A DNA stretch of 13,500 nucleotides from Chrysomallon squamiferum (GCA_012295275.1 CM022676.1:7051219-7064718), one strand, 5' to 3'. Shown: positions 1 through 8,255, counted from the first letter of the stretch. Translations and numbers: made by a program. Notes: generated by a model not told the origin, from the letters alone.

Positions 1-649
1 ATACTTTTAAGAAAAACAACAAACACAATCCATAAAATTTTAACAACTGTTTTTTTTTTAATTTTATTTTATTAAACAAATAGTAATCCCCCCCAATTTC
101 GGTTTTGTTGTCTTTTCAAGACTGTCCTAAGATCGTTAACAGCGTATAAGCAATAATCGTAAGATAATTAAATATTTAAACTTTAATTAAACCTTAGAAA
201 TCTTAGTAAATGTCACTGAGTATTAAGTGAATGAAAAATTAACATGCTAATTAGAATAAACTGTTGTGAAGAACGCTTATACTAGTTAAATTAGTCATGT
301 TCAATGACCGATGCCAAACGACTATTGAATTATAAGCTCATATTACATTTGTTTATGGTAACGATTGCAGTGTATTCTTATTCGTCTTTTCTTAGTTTAT
401 GATTAATATGTTGTATTTATGATACACTGAATTAATAAAGTTATTTAACCAGAACGGTAAACTAAATAAACAGTAACTATTTGGGAGAAAGTGCAGAGAT
501 GTAAATACATGTGTGATTATGTTTTAAAACTGTTCTCAGTTTTGTTTGTGCTTGCTTTGTTTTCTTTCAAAACACTAACCAGTACATTATATATAAAAAA
601 TTGAATAAAAAAATGTCACGTTTTAAAACATTTATTAAACAGATCCATA

Positions 650-673
650 CAATAATAATAATAATAATAATAA
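650..673. repeat. (ATA)n microsatellite
   Basis: About eight uninterrupted ATA/TAA units lie in otherwise unremarkable AT-rich DNA. No gene is affected. Confidence 0.85.
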
Positions 674-885
674 ACAACTAATTTAAGACTGTGTAATATT
701 AACATATGTGTTTCTAGGGCTTTATGCTAAACAAATGAAAACAGCCAATGGAAATTTTAATAAAACCAAATTCTCTTTAACAAAGAAAACAAAATCCATA
801 TTTCACTCAACAAAATACAAAAAAATGATGCCATGGAAAATCTAGTGTAACCCCCCCCAAAAAAAAACCCCATTAAATATAATAT

Positions 886-893
886 AATAAATA

Positions 894-949
<56 letters not shown>
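886..949. repeat. (TAA)n microsatellite
   Basis: A long near-perfect TAA tract of roughly 18 units is preceded by a few imperfect TAAA/TAATA units. A short C8-A9 homopolymer junction lies just upstream at about 851-868. It is intergenic and likely polymorphic in length. Confidence 0.9.
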
Positions 950-953
<4 letters not shown>

Positions 954-2220
954 AAACAACAATAAACTAAATAAAATGAAAATCTAATGCAACATTAATT
1001 AAACTAGGATGGCAGATAATAATATCACATCTATTTAAATAGACAAAGTAAACTGAAGATAATAACTATACAAATAACATCAAAACCTAACCTCATCACA
1101 GATTTGCACAAGAATTGAGATCAACATAAAACAGTGAATAAACATTTTAAAAACCAGCCATTGAGAAAATAAGAGAAAAAATATTCTTGTTCCTTTCTTG
1201 TGAAATAAAATAGTTATTCAAATAAAGTGTTTAAAAAATCTATTTTAAAAATATAAAAATATAATTTAAACATATAAAGAGTGACATATATGTAAGAGAT
1301 GTAAGTTAAAATGGGGTTGGAAATATATATTTCAGTATTTTTTTTCTTTACATTTTCTTCTTTTTTAAATTAAATATATAACAATTTGACTAGACTACCT
1401 TAAACTGGCTATGTATTTCTAATTTGTAATAAGCTAGAATTATATATATATTTTCAAAAATAATTAAATTTATTTGAATATTAATTAAAGAAAAAAATAC
1501 AAATTCATTATAGTTGCTAATTATTTTATTTAGAAATAGGCAAATTTTGCACATTTAAATATTACCAATAAATAATTCTTAATGAACAACAAATAATTAT
1601 ATATTTAAATAATTATTTCTTTATTATAGGCATAAATATTAACTTCAGTTATTTTATTAAAAGGTAATTATATAAGGTTTGCCCTACTTTTTAATGACAC
1701 TTTGTTTTGTTTTCACATTAATTAGAAGCAGCATTACATCATTATGTAATTAAACTTGTGCTTTTCTATGTGTATGTACATGTGAAAAATATGCTGTAAA
1801 AATATATTTTTAACGAATATGTGGTCTAGAAGTATTGTATAAAATTAGTAACCATGTATAGATGGAAACAATGTAAAAATGTATTTTGGGATTAAAAGGA
1901 CAAAAAGAATCCAGAGTGTTTTGCATAATATATATCAAATCAGATTGATGGACAGAAAATGTAGAATTATTTATGCAAATTCTCATTTCATCTATTAATG
2001 ATTGTATTTTAAAGTATCAAAAACATGTTGTATATAAAGGACAATTTTTAAAACATTATTTTGATAATTACTTGAAAAAAATAAAATATATAATAAAAGA
2101 AACTGATTCATAATTATTGAAATAATAATTATTATTATTTTTTAAACTTTTTAAAAATCCATTCCAAAATAAAATATTTCTGTCATAAAACTTACTTTTC
2201 ATAAGTAAATTCTAAATTAC

Positions 2221-2241
2221 AAAAAAAAAAAAAAAAAAAAA
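2221..2241. repeat. poly(A) tract
   Basis: A run of about 21 A residues lies about 80 bases beyond the Flattop poly(A) signal. In the Flattop sense it reads as poly(T), so it is not the tail of a retrocopied Flattop message. I see no target-site duplication or element body attached to it. Confidence 0.8.
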
Positions 2242-2323
2242 GATCTGTTTTGAAGTAATAACTTCTTTTATATTGTTACGAGAATAATAACATTAATTTG
2301 CTGATTAAGCTGAAGGTCCATTT

Positions 2324-2329
2324 TTTATT
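2324..2329 (-). terminator. Putative poly(A) signal of Flattop (AATAAA)
   Basis: Read on the minus strand this is a canonical AATAAA hexamer about 50 nucleotides past the Flattop stop codon. It would give a very short 3' UTR, composed largely of a CT repeat. Its place just beyond the stop supports it, but cleavage at this site has not been observed. Confidence 0.6.
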
Positions 2330-2354
2330 ACAACAACATGCAAAAGAGGAGAGA

Positions 2355-2378
2355 CAGAGAGAGAGAGAGAGAGAGAGA
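2355..2378. repeat. (GA)n microsatellite in the Flattop 3' UTR
   Basis: About a dozen GA units (CT in the Flattop sense) begin immediately after the Flattop stop codon, which occupies 2379-2381. Length changes in the repeat would therefore not alter the protein but would change a short 3' UTR. Confidence 0.9.
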
Positions 2379-2822
2379 TTATGAATCATTCATGGCTTCA
2401 GGCAAAGGCCATTCCACTCCATCAGGACTTGTAGTCACTTCCGGAATTTTAGGTTCGGGGACGACATATTCGCGTTCTGGTGTCATTCGCTGCGGATTAC
2501 ACTGTCGATCAGATGCAATGGGAGTGTTAACCATATTGTTTCTTGCGGACTCTTCGCCTCTCGATCTCGACACTGACTGTCGATCCTGTGGACACGGCCA
2601 TCTTACTTTGTCAATGGACTGGATCTCAGAACCTGCCTCTGGTGGAGACTGAATCGTATTGGGTGGAAGTACGCCTGTGGTGGGTGAGGGATTGCGGGCA
2701 CCTGATCGGAGGCCAGAATCGGTCTTGGGTATGCCATTGGGTGACTGTTCGTCGTACTGTGGCAGCATGTCTCCAGTTTTGCCAGCTTCGACATCCGGCT
2801 TTATAGCTAGAGGCAGAGGAAT
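2379..2822 (-). CDS. CFAP126: Flattop exon 5, Pro-rich C-terminal tail and stop
   Basis: This last exon encodes 147 residues, from IPLPLAIKPDVEAG to EWPLPEAMNDS and TAA. It opens at a TCTCTACACAG| acceptor in phase 0, matching the end of exon 4. Its base composition jumps to roughly half G+C with many CpGs exactly between the acceptor and the stop, which strongly suggests coding constraint. The sequence is rich in Pro, Ser, Glu and Arg without hydrophobic blocks, so it is probably disordered. Vertebrate Flattop also has a low-complexity polar tail, but I cannot align them residue by residue. Confidence 0.82.
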   Translation of the reverse strand: MPLPLAIKPDVEAGKTGDMLPQYDEQSPNGIPKTDSGLRSGARNPSPTTGVLPPNTIQSPPEAGSEIQSIDKVRWPCPQDRQSVSRSRGEESARNNMVNTPIASDRQCNPQRMTPEREYVVPEPKIPEVTTSPDGVEWPLPEAMNDS

Positions 2823-2998
2823 CTGTGTAGAGATAATACTGACTGATGAATGATTAATAATGATTGGGTATTTATCATCACCAGATAAATATCTGTTTGC
2901 ATCTATATCTGTAACCTGTATCTTATCTACATTTGTATCTGTATCTGCCTTCCTGTCTGTCTATCTACCTTTCTAGCTAGACAGATATCTGTGTTCTT

Positions 2999-3042
<44 letters not shown>

Positions 3043-5213
3043 GTGTGTGTGATTCTGCTTATGAATTTGATGTTATAATTAGTTGTGCAGAATAACATCT
3101 GAGGTTTGTAAATTCTCTTCAAGTAATGTATCCAAGCCTGATTATATGCTAATTACTTATCCATGTTATTTTAAAATTTTATAATAATAATAATAAATAA
3201 TAACAACAGTGATAATAATAATAAATAAATAAGCAGTAATCATAATAACAACAACAACTACAATAATAACAATAATAATAATAATAATGGTAATAATAAT
3301 AATGGTAATAATAAAACAGCAACAATAATAAACAAATAAATAAATAAATAACAAAAGATTACTCTTGATTTTTTCAGCTTGCCACTAAGAATGATATCTC
3401 CCTCTGTCTTTATACGTTGAAGTTTGTCAACAGCCTTTTCGCATCTTGCAGTTGTGTTCATCATTGAATTGCCTGAAATATACATCATTTCCATTTTAAT
3501 ATTTATCTAGTTGTACACACAGACTAAATACATTTTTATTTCTTATTTTATTTATATTTCTAACCAAACATTATTACTAATAAAGACATAATATGCATCA
3601 CATGTTTGTATAATGTGTATCTATTCAAACAGTAAACAACATATCCTTGCTTATCTTGTATCTACATGTATGAATATACAAAATATTCCTCATACAGAAG
3701 ACATTCTTAATGTACAAAAGATTCCTCATCACAGAACAAAAAAAAAAAGTGTAATGGGCTTCTTTAGAAAGTATGTAAAAATGATCAGAAATTACATTTG
3801 TTTTGATGTATCAAAATATACTAATTACATAAAATAGTGTTTGTGAATAATAAAAATTTATAATGTATTATTTAAACAAATTCTTTTGCAACACAAATTA
3901 TGAATATTAAATTGTCTAGGTGTGAACAGTTAATGGTCTTGTACCTGGCAGTCTGGCAGGCATATCCCATGTTCCTACAAAAGTCCCCCATGGAGATGTC
4001 CTTGACCTTGGAACTCCAGTTGAAATATGGCCACGGTCATTGGCAATGATTTCAGTGACACCCTCTCTTCTTCTAGGCATCTGAATAATTTTAATTCAAA
4101 AAAAAAATGTAATTAATTAATTTATTTATTTATGTTATTAGACTTCAGTATTTTCTGTTCGCATTTGGAATTTGTTATATTGAAATTACATATAAAATAT
4201 ATAATATGTGCTATAATAATGCAGTAGGATGGAAAAACGAAATAATAATAATAATAATTAAAAAATTAAAATTAAAATAAAAAAAGAAAGAAAAGAAAGA
4301 ATGAAAGAAAAACTATACTGTAATTTGATGTTCATCTGATAAAAAAAAAAGTGAAATTATTCTAAGAAAGACTGAATATACATTAAACTAAAATTTGAAA
4401 AATCTTTTGAATTATAGTATATCTTACAATTTGTTTCCCCTACATATTATTAAATATGAACAATAAATCTAATTAAAGTTATTTACCTTTCCAAGATCTT
4501 TTGGAACTTCCCAGTTTTGAAGACAAATTGGATGAAATGTTTTTTCATACTGAAAAACATAATATTGTAATAACAATAGCTATAGTAGTAGTAGTAGTAG
4601 TAGTAGTAGTAGCTGTTGTAGTAGGACTAATAGTAGTAGTTGTAGCAGTCTTTGTAGTAGGACTAATAGTAGTAGTTGTAATAGTCTTTGTACTAGAAGT
4701 ACTCTAAGACTAATCGTTTTCTAAGTTGTCGTTGCAGCTGTTGTAATACTAATAAGAAATAGTACTAACAGTTTCAGAAACTGTAACACTTAGATATCCC
4801 TAATTCATCTGATTATTTTAACTATTTTATTTATTTATTTATTTTAATTATAAAATTAAAGCACTGGGTAAAAAACTAAATTATTATTATTGTTGTTGTT
4901 TTATCTTATCATATATGAAATTATGAAAATTAATGTTATAAATTAATATATATATATAAAGAAGCAATTATTACTTTTTGAAAAAGTAATCATCAAAACG
5001 TAGCAAAATCCTTAATCATCCTGTATTCTATCAAAACAGCTAAACTGTCCAATGAAATTTAAGAACACAATTAAATGACTGTAATTAAATATTTCAATCT
5101 AAGTCGTGTCAGTTTTAAGTTATGTGCTAATGTTTCAAATAATATATAACTCACGACTAAAATTATCTAAATACTTGCTGTCTTACCTGATTTGCATCAA
5201 AATTAGTAGACAT
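2379..5213 (-). CDS. CFAP126: Flattop homologue (cilia- and flagella-associated protein 126), five exons
   Basis: The coding exons on the minus strand are 5187-5213, 4487-4549, 3945-4080, 3363-3472 and 2379-2822. They join in frame to 260 codons including the stop (259 residues). The N-terminal 75 residues carry the family pattern: MSTNFDANQYEKTF, then LQNWEVP, then the core EIIANDRGHIS, VPRS, SPWGTFVGTWDMP. This matches vertebrate Flattop (MATNY..ANQYEKAF, LQNW, QIIANDRGH, NPWGSFMGTWQMP). Vertebrate Flattop is known to be a microtubule inner protein of ciliary doublets and to help basal body docking and positioning. A charged helix-like exon 4 (KLQRIKTEGDIILSGK) and a Pro/Ser-rich, probably disordered C-terminal exon follow. 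All introns have GT..AG borders, and an in-frame TAA at 5253-5255 supports the chosen start. The product is longer than the human protein (about 177 residues), with the difference in the C-terminal part. The gene diverges from TMEM147, with an X-box-like site about 90 bases upstream of its start. Identity is very secure for exons 1-3, good for exon 4 and likely for exon 5. Confidence 0.93.
2883..2993. repeat. Degenerate TATCTGT/GTCT repeat tract
   Basis: Imperfect units related to TATCTGT, GTCTGTC and TATCTAC fill this stretch of Flattop intron 4, ending next to a long GT repeat. It looks like an old, mutated microsatellite rather than a functional element. Confidence 0.75.
3001..3051. repeat. 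(GT)n microsatellite
   Basis: About 25 GT units with a single GC interruption near 3038 lie within Flattop intron 4. It is likely polymorphic and could form left-handed DNA in principle. Confidence 0.95.
3179..3355. repeat. Compound AAT/AAC/AAAT microsatellite in Flattop intron 4
   Basis: TAA units are mixed with CAA, ATGGTAATA and AAAT units through nearly the whole stretch up to the exon 4 donor. In minus-strand frames it reads as long Ile, Leu, Val or Tyr runs, which explains the apparent open frames there. They are not genes. Confidence 0.9.
3363..3472 (-). CDS. CFAP126: Flattop exon 4
   Basis: This exon encodes about residues 76-112. It starts with the two bases that complete Gly after LP, and includes CEKAVDKLQRIKTEGDIILS, a charged probable helix. 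The acceptor is ATTTCAG| and the donor is AGA|GTAATC, giving phase 0 at the end. The frame stays open into the intron as a microsatellite-encoded hydrophobic stretch, so the donor decides where the exon ends. I do not recall a close vertebrate counterpart of this block, so its assignment rests on frame, splice sites and gene order. Confidence 0.82.
3945..4080 (-). CDS. CFAP126: Flattop exon 3 (conserved core)
   Basis: This exon encodes residues 31-75 plus one base of the next codon. It contains the most conserved block of the family: EIIANDRGHISTGVPRS, then SPWGTFVGTWDMPARLP. It begins with an ATG directly after the acceptor, but that Met is internal because exons 1 and 2 supply conserved N-terminal residues in frame. 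The donor is CAG|GTACAA. Confidence 0.95.
4118..4136. repeat. (TTTA)n tract
   Basis: A short run of TTTA units lies in Flattop intron 2, just upstream (in Flattop sense) of exon 3. It is a minor repeat of the type scattered through the window. Confidence 0.7.
4238..4312. repeat. AAT and AAAG-rich low-complexity tract
   Basis: A short AAT run passes into AAAAT and then AAAG/GAAA-type units. In the Flattop sense this is a pyrimidine-rich stretch inside intron 2. No gene is seen. Confidence 0.7.
4487..4549 (-). CDS. CFAP126: Flattop exon 2
   Basis: This exon encodes residues 10-30, starting YEKTFHPICLQNWEVP and ending DLGK. It is flanked by TTTTTCAG| acceptor and |GTAAAT donor and is phase 0 at both ends. 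It is too short to stand out as an open frame on its own and was found by matching the conserved YEK..LQNW motif. Confidence 0.92.
4576..4707. repeat. (TAG)n microsatellite with a 36-base tandem duplication
   Basis: About ten TAG units are followed by two copies of a 36-base unit built from TAG and TTG variants (4621-4656 and 4657-4692), differing at few positions. The tract lies in Flattop intron 1, beginning about 27 bases beyond the exon 2 acceptor. The plus-strand frame reading as Val/Ala repeats is a by-product of the repeat. Confidence 0.9.
5187..5213 (-). CDS. CFAP126: Flattop exon 1 (coding part)
   Basis: This exon encodes residues 1-9, MSTNFDANQ, ending in phase 0 at a strong donor (CAG|GTAAGA). 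The start codon has A at -3 (AAACATG). The same nine-residue N-terminal exon pattern, ending at the conserved ANQ before YEK, fits the family. Confidence 0.92.
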
Positions 5214-5302
5214 GTTTGCGTTTGTTAGCTTGATTAATAATATTATTAATTTTTAAGAGCTCTGTTTTCAAACTGTAAACGGAAGCTGTCGTCAACACAA
5301 TC

Positions 5303-5316
5303 GTTGCCAAGGAAGT
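5303..5316 (-). promoter_or_regulatory. X-box-like RFX site upstream of Flattop
   Basis: On the Flattop strand this reads ACTTCC-TT-GGCAAC, which fits the published X-box pattern RYYNYY-N(1-3)-RRNRAC with a perfect GGCAAC half site. It lies about 90 bases upstream of the start codon, where X-boxes of ciliary genes are commonly found. RFX factors are known activators of ciliary genes, so the position and the gene support each other. The left half is degenerate and overlaps a GGAAGT ETS core on the plus strand, so ETS binding is the alternative reading. Confidence 0.6.
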
Positions 5317-5636
5317 GGAGGTTCGCAGAGAAAGTGGGCGTCGCTAAAACGCGGACCGAAAAGTGACTATTTCTGTCACTGCATTTGTATTCTATGTATT
5401 TGAGTGAACCGGTCAAAATGTATTGTATTTAAAAAAACAAATAAAAAAAAACATTATTTCTACAAAAATTTAGAAATGTATTCAGATTTTTTTTTTAAGT
5501 TGAAAAAAGAAAATAAAAGAAAAGAAAGATGAAGGAGATAGGAAAAGGAAATAAATAATTTATAATAAAAAAAAAGTTGATTACTATAATTTGAAATAAT
5601 TATCTAAACGTATCATTTTCATTTTCTTTCTGGTCT

Positions 5637-5654
5637 GTTTATTTATTTATTTAT
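5637..5654. repeat. (TTTA)n tract
   Basis: A short TTTA/TTAT run in the divergent intergenic region. No function is evident. Confidence 0.7.
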
Positions 5655-5835
5655 AATTTTTATATGTATTTTGGGTCTTTTATGTAACACTGTGTAATGT
5701 CATTTATTACTTTTATCATCATCTTTTGTCGTTTTGAGCTGTATCTGTCCGTCTGTCTGTCAGTGTATGTGTGTGAGTGGGCGCGCACGTCCACACCCGC
5801 ACTCTCGTTCATCGTACTGACTTTTGCAGGTTTTT

Positions 5836-5862
5836 ATTATTTATTTATTTATTTATTTATTG
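5836..5862. repeat. (TTTA)n microsatellite
   Basis: About six TTTA units lie just before the G-rich tract between the two divergent genes. It is a simple repeat of the type that recurs across the window. Confidence 0.85.
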
Positions 5863-5881
5863 AAATAGGAAGGTTACAATA

Positions 5882-5908
5882 GGGGTTTTTGGGTGGGGGT
5901 TTTGGGGG
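5882..5908 (+). other. G-quadruplex motif in the divergent promoter region
   Basis: Four G runs of 4, 3, 5 and 5 bases are separated by loops of 5, 1 and 4 bases (5882-5885, 5891-5893, 5895-5899, 5904-5908). This satisfies the standard G3+N1-7 rule for an intramolecular quadruplex. It is the only such motif I see in an otherwise AT-rich window. Whether it folds in the cell cannot be read from sequence. Confidence 0.7.
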
Positions 5909-5922
5909 TGTGTTTTTTTATA

Positions 5923-5931
5923 CCACTTCCG
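5923..5931 (-). promoter_or_regulatory. ETS-type site
   Basis: On the minus strand this reads CGGAAGTGG, a close match to the ETS/GABP consensus (CCGGAAGTG). It lies about 320 bases upstream of the TMEM147 start codon. Such sites are common in promoters of housekeeping genes. Confidence 0.4.
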
Positions 5932-6154
5932 AGTTCGGTTACTAATGCTACCTGATAAAATGACAAAAATATGTTACAAAAGTTATGTATTCATAACTGC
6001 ACACTCCGTTCTGACTGTAGAAAAAAGATGATAAGACTTAAATTATCATCATCATTATCATCATGTATTTGAAGCCATATGGAGAGGCAGAAAAAAAAAA
6101 AAATATATATATATTATTTTGTTTTTCTGTAGGGGTGGTTTTTGGTTGTATTTT

Positions 6155-6191
6155 TTCCGGACCTAAATCGGAAGTGACCATGAGGTTCCGG
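6155..6191. promoter_or_regulatory. Cluster of three ETS-type sites at the TMEM147 promoter or 5' UTR
   Basis: TTCCGG occurs at 6155-6160 and 6186-6191 (CCGGAA on the minus strand), and CGGAAGTG at 6169-6176 on the plus strand. Three GGAA cores in CpG context within 37 bases are unlikely by chance in DNA this AT-rich. They lie 56-92 bases upstream of the TMEM147 start, which suggests an ETS/GABP-driven, TATA-less housekeeping promoter, and the transcription start is probably close by. Confidence 0.5.
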
Positions 6192-6269
6192 TTTGCCAGT
6201 GAGAAGACAACTCATAGAACAGAACTGCGTGCTGTTCTCTTTCGACATGACATTTTTTCATTTTGGTAA
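6180..6269 (+). other. Possible upstream ORF overlapping the TMEM147 start
   Basis: An ATG in good context (GTGACCATGA, A at -3) opens a 29-codon frame that overruns the TMEM147 start in a different frame and ends at 6267-6269. If transcription begins upstream of 6180, it would have to be bypassed by leaky scanning and could dampen TMEM147 translation. If transcription begins inside the ETS cluster, it may be absent from the mRNA. The peptide resembles nothing I know. Confidence 0.35.
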
Positions 6270-6323
6270 CTGTGTTGCGCTGGCCTATGTGCCTTATGTT
6301 ATTATTTACAAATGTTCAGGCCT
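6247..6323 (+). CDS. TMEM147: TMEM147 exon 1 (coding part)
   Basis: This exon encodes residues 1-25 plus two bases of a Leu codon. It covers the N-terminal [17 protein letters not shown] and the first membrane segment, ending YKCSG. The donor is CCT|GTAAGT. The match to the human N-terminus (MTLFHFGNCFALAYFPY) is nearly residue for residue. Confidence 0.95.
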
Positions 6324-7559
6324 GTAAGTCACTTACTTAATTTTACTACATTTTTTACTTAATAATTTATTATCATATTAATCAATATTGTTTCAGAAAT
6401 GTCTAGCGGCCTACTGAAATTAGTGAAAAAGTACTGAAATATTTTCTTTTAAAATAATTTTATAAATTATAATTATAGTGATTAGACTAAACTGATCATT
6501 TAATATTAAAGTTGTAATACATAATAAATAAATCGCTAATAAATGTCGTTAGTCAGCTCATGTTTTATTGAATATTTTGCTTCGATTCGTAACACATTGT
6601 AAACATTGTTGCTGGTGCAGATTTATGTTCAAATGTTAAAGTTGACGTTGAAAATAGAAGCGTGTATAATAATTTTGCATGAATTTGTAAGTTAAAAATT
6701 TAAATGTTAGACCAAAGATGCCTCAATAATTTTATTTACTACCTTGCAATATAAAGATTTAACTTATAAATTTATCATATTTTCCACCATAACATATATT
6801 TGAATAATTAAGAAAAAAATAATTAAATTTAATTAAAAAAATTACATAGTAAAAAAATAACTGAATACAGACTAGATGATAGTCGATGAATAGGAAATAA
6901 TATAATTATGCATTTTCTTTTAATTTTAATTCTTGTATGTATTCTTTTTAGAGCTGAATACAGTGCATTTTGGAAATGTGTGCAGGCTGGAGGAGCTTAC
7001 ATGTTCACACAGCTCTGTAAAATGATGATACTTGCCACATTTTTCCCAGCTTCTGAAATGCCAGTTGGAGGATTTGACGTCACTGGGGTAATGCTGTTAA
7101 CAACAACAACAACAACAAAAGAAAATAAATAAATAAATACTTTACTTAAAATATAAGGAGGATATTAAATTTCCATTTAATATAAATGTACAAGTTATTT
7201 TTGTTAGTTGAGCCATAATAATAATACAACTATTTATTATTGTGGAATTAGGTTATATTTATTTAATTTATAATGTAAAATTTTGTAGGCATTTTATATA
7301 TTTACAGTATAATTAAATATTTATTTTCTAATTTCTGTTTGTGTAATAGACTGTATTTATAAAAATGAAGAAAGATGTATAATAATTAATATATATCACT
7401 ATCTATCTATCTAATTTTGATTCTGATAATTTTAAGATTTAAAACAAAATTATTTTCTAAATTATTATTATCTGTCTTTTTAAAAAATTTATATGCATAA
7501 ATTGTCTTTCTGGGGGTTTGTTTGTTTCCAGTCTAGATTTATCCATTTTATTGAAATTT

Positions 7560-7590
<31 letters not shown>

Positions 7591-8201
7591 TTGTTAGGAG
7601 TTTCTAAAGTCCACTGTGGATCTGGCTGATCTTGTTGGTATACATTTTGTGATGTCAAAGATTGCTGGGAAAGGTCAGCTGAAGTTCATGACAGCTGGGA
7701 TGGGCTGGGCAACAGCAGAGCTTGTTATGACACGGTTAGAGTCTTCTTAGTACTTCTCCATAGTTTTTAAAATATCTCATTTATCATTTTACACTCAGTT
7801 TACCGGATTTAAGAAAATCCTGATAAAACCTGGATAATTTACAAATCCACACTGATTCTGAATGAATTATATGTACTTCGAGACGATACCAGAAAACTGG
7901 GACGTGATGTTCAAAATGTTTTTTGTGTGTCTTAGAGCTGCTTTTTTTATCCATTCATTTTGTATTCAAGTTGCAAGAACATGACAAGAAATAGAGTTTG
8001 ACACTTTCTATGCACTTCTCCAGGCTTTTAATAAAATTTATTACTGTTAGAAAGTATTTATTTTTAATTATACGCAATAACAACAACTTAAAAAAAAAAA
8101 AATTATATGTATACCAGCACAATTTTTTGTAAACATTGTTTTCTTTTGTTCAATATTCATCAGATGTATGCAGTGTTCATTGATAAAAATTTTACTTTAT
8201 T

Positions 8202-8255
<54 letters not shown>

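Larger units (their letters stand above)
1..2323. other. AT-rich intergenic region downstream of Flattop, no gene seen
   Basis: I see no coding region, tRNA or structured RNA here on either strand. Open frames are short and interrupted, and no stretch rises in G+C the way the exons elsewhere in the window do. The region holds homopolymer runs, a short C run followed by an A run near 852-868, and TAA-type microsatellites listed separately. The part nearest 2320 could include alternative longer 3' ends of the Flattop transcript, which runs leftwards into it, but nothing in the sequence requires that. Confidence 0.7.
5214..6246. promoter_or_regulatory. Divergent intergenic promoter region between Flattop and TMEM147
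   Basis: The two start codons face away from each other across about 1 kb. A CpG-bearing, relatively G+C-rich patch at about 5278-5360 sits just upstream of Flattop, and a second one at about 6150-6245 sits just upstream of TMEM147, each standing out from the AT-rich surroundings. Between them are low-complexity stretches: AAAG-rich near 5500-5540, TTTA runs near 5640 and 5837, and a G-rich tract near 5882. Two separate core promoters seem more likely than one shared one, but shared enhancers are possible. Confidence 0.65.

Noticed and set aside
2338-2806. Plus-strand open frames over the last Flattop exon
   Set aside because: They are antisense shadows of the minus-strand exon 2379-2822, which has splice signals, a matching frame and a compositional signature; the plus frames have none.
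3166-3354. Minus-strand frame of Ile, Val and Tyr runs resembling a membrane peptide
   Set aside because: It is the direct translation of the compound AAT/AAC microsatellite and lies within Flattop intron 4.
3613-3837. Plus-strand frame of 74 codons
   Set aside because: It lies antisense within Flattop intron 3, is Lys/Asn/Ile-rich as expected from AT-rich DNA, and resembles no family.
4501-4707. Plus-strand frame with Val and Ala runs
   Set aside because: Its start overlaps Flattop exon 2 on the other strand, and the rest is the TAG repeat read as GTA codons.
5697-5882. Plus-strand frame in the divergent region
   Set aside because: It mixes a GTCT/GTGTGT stretch with TTTA repeat translation, has no family resemblance, and ends at a microsatellite.
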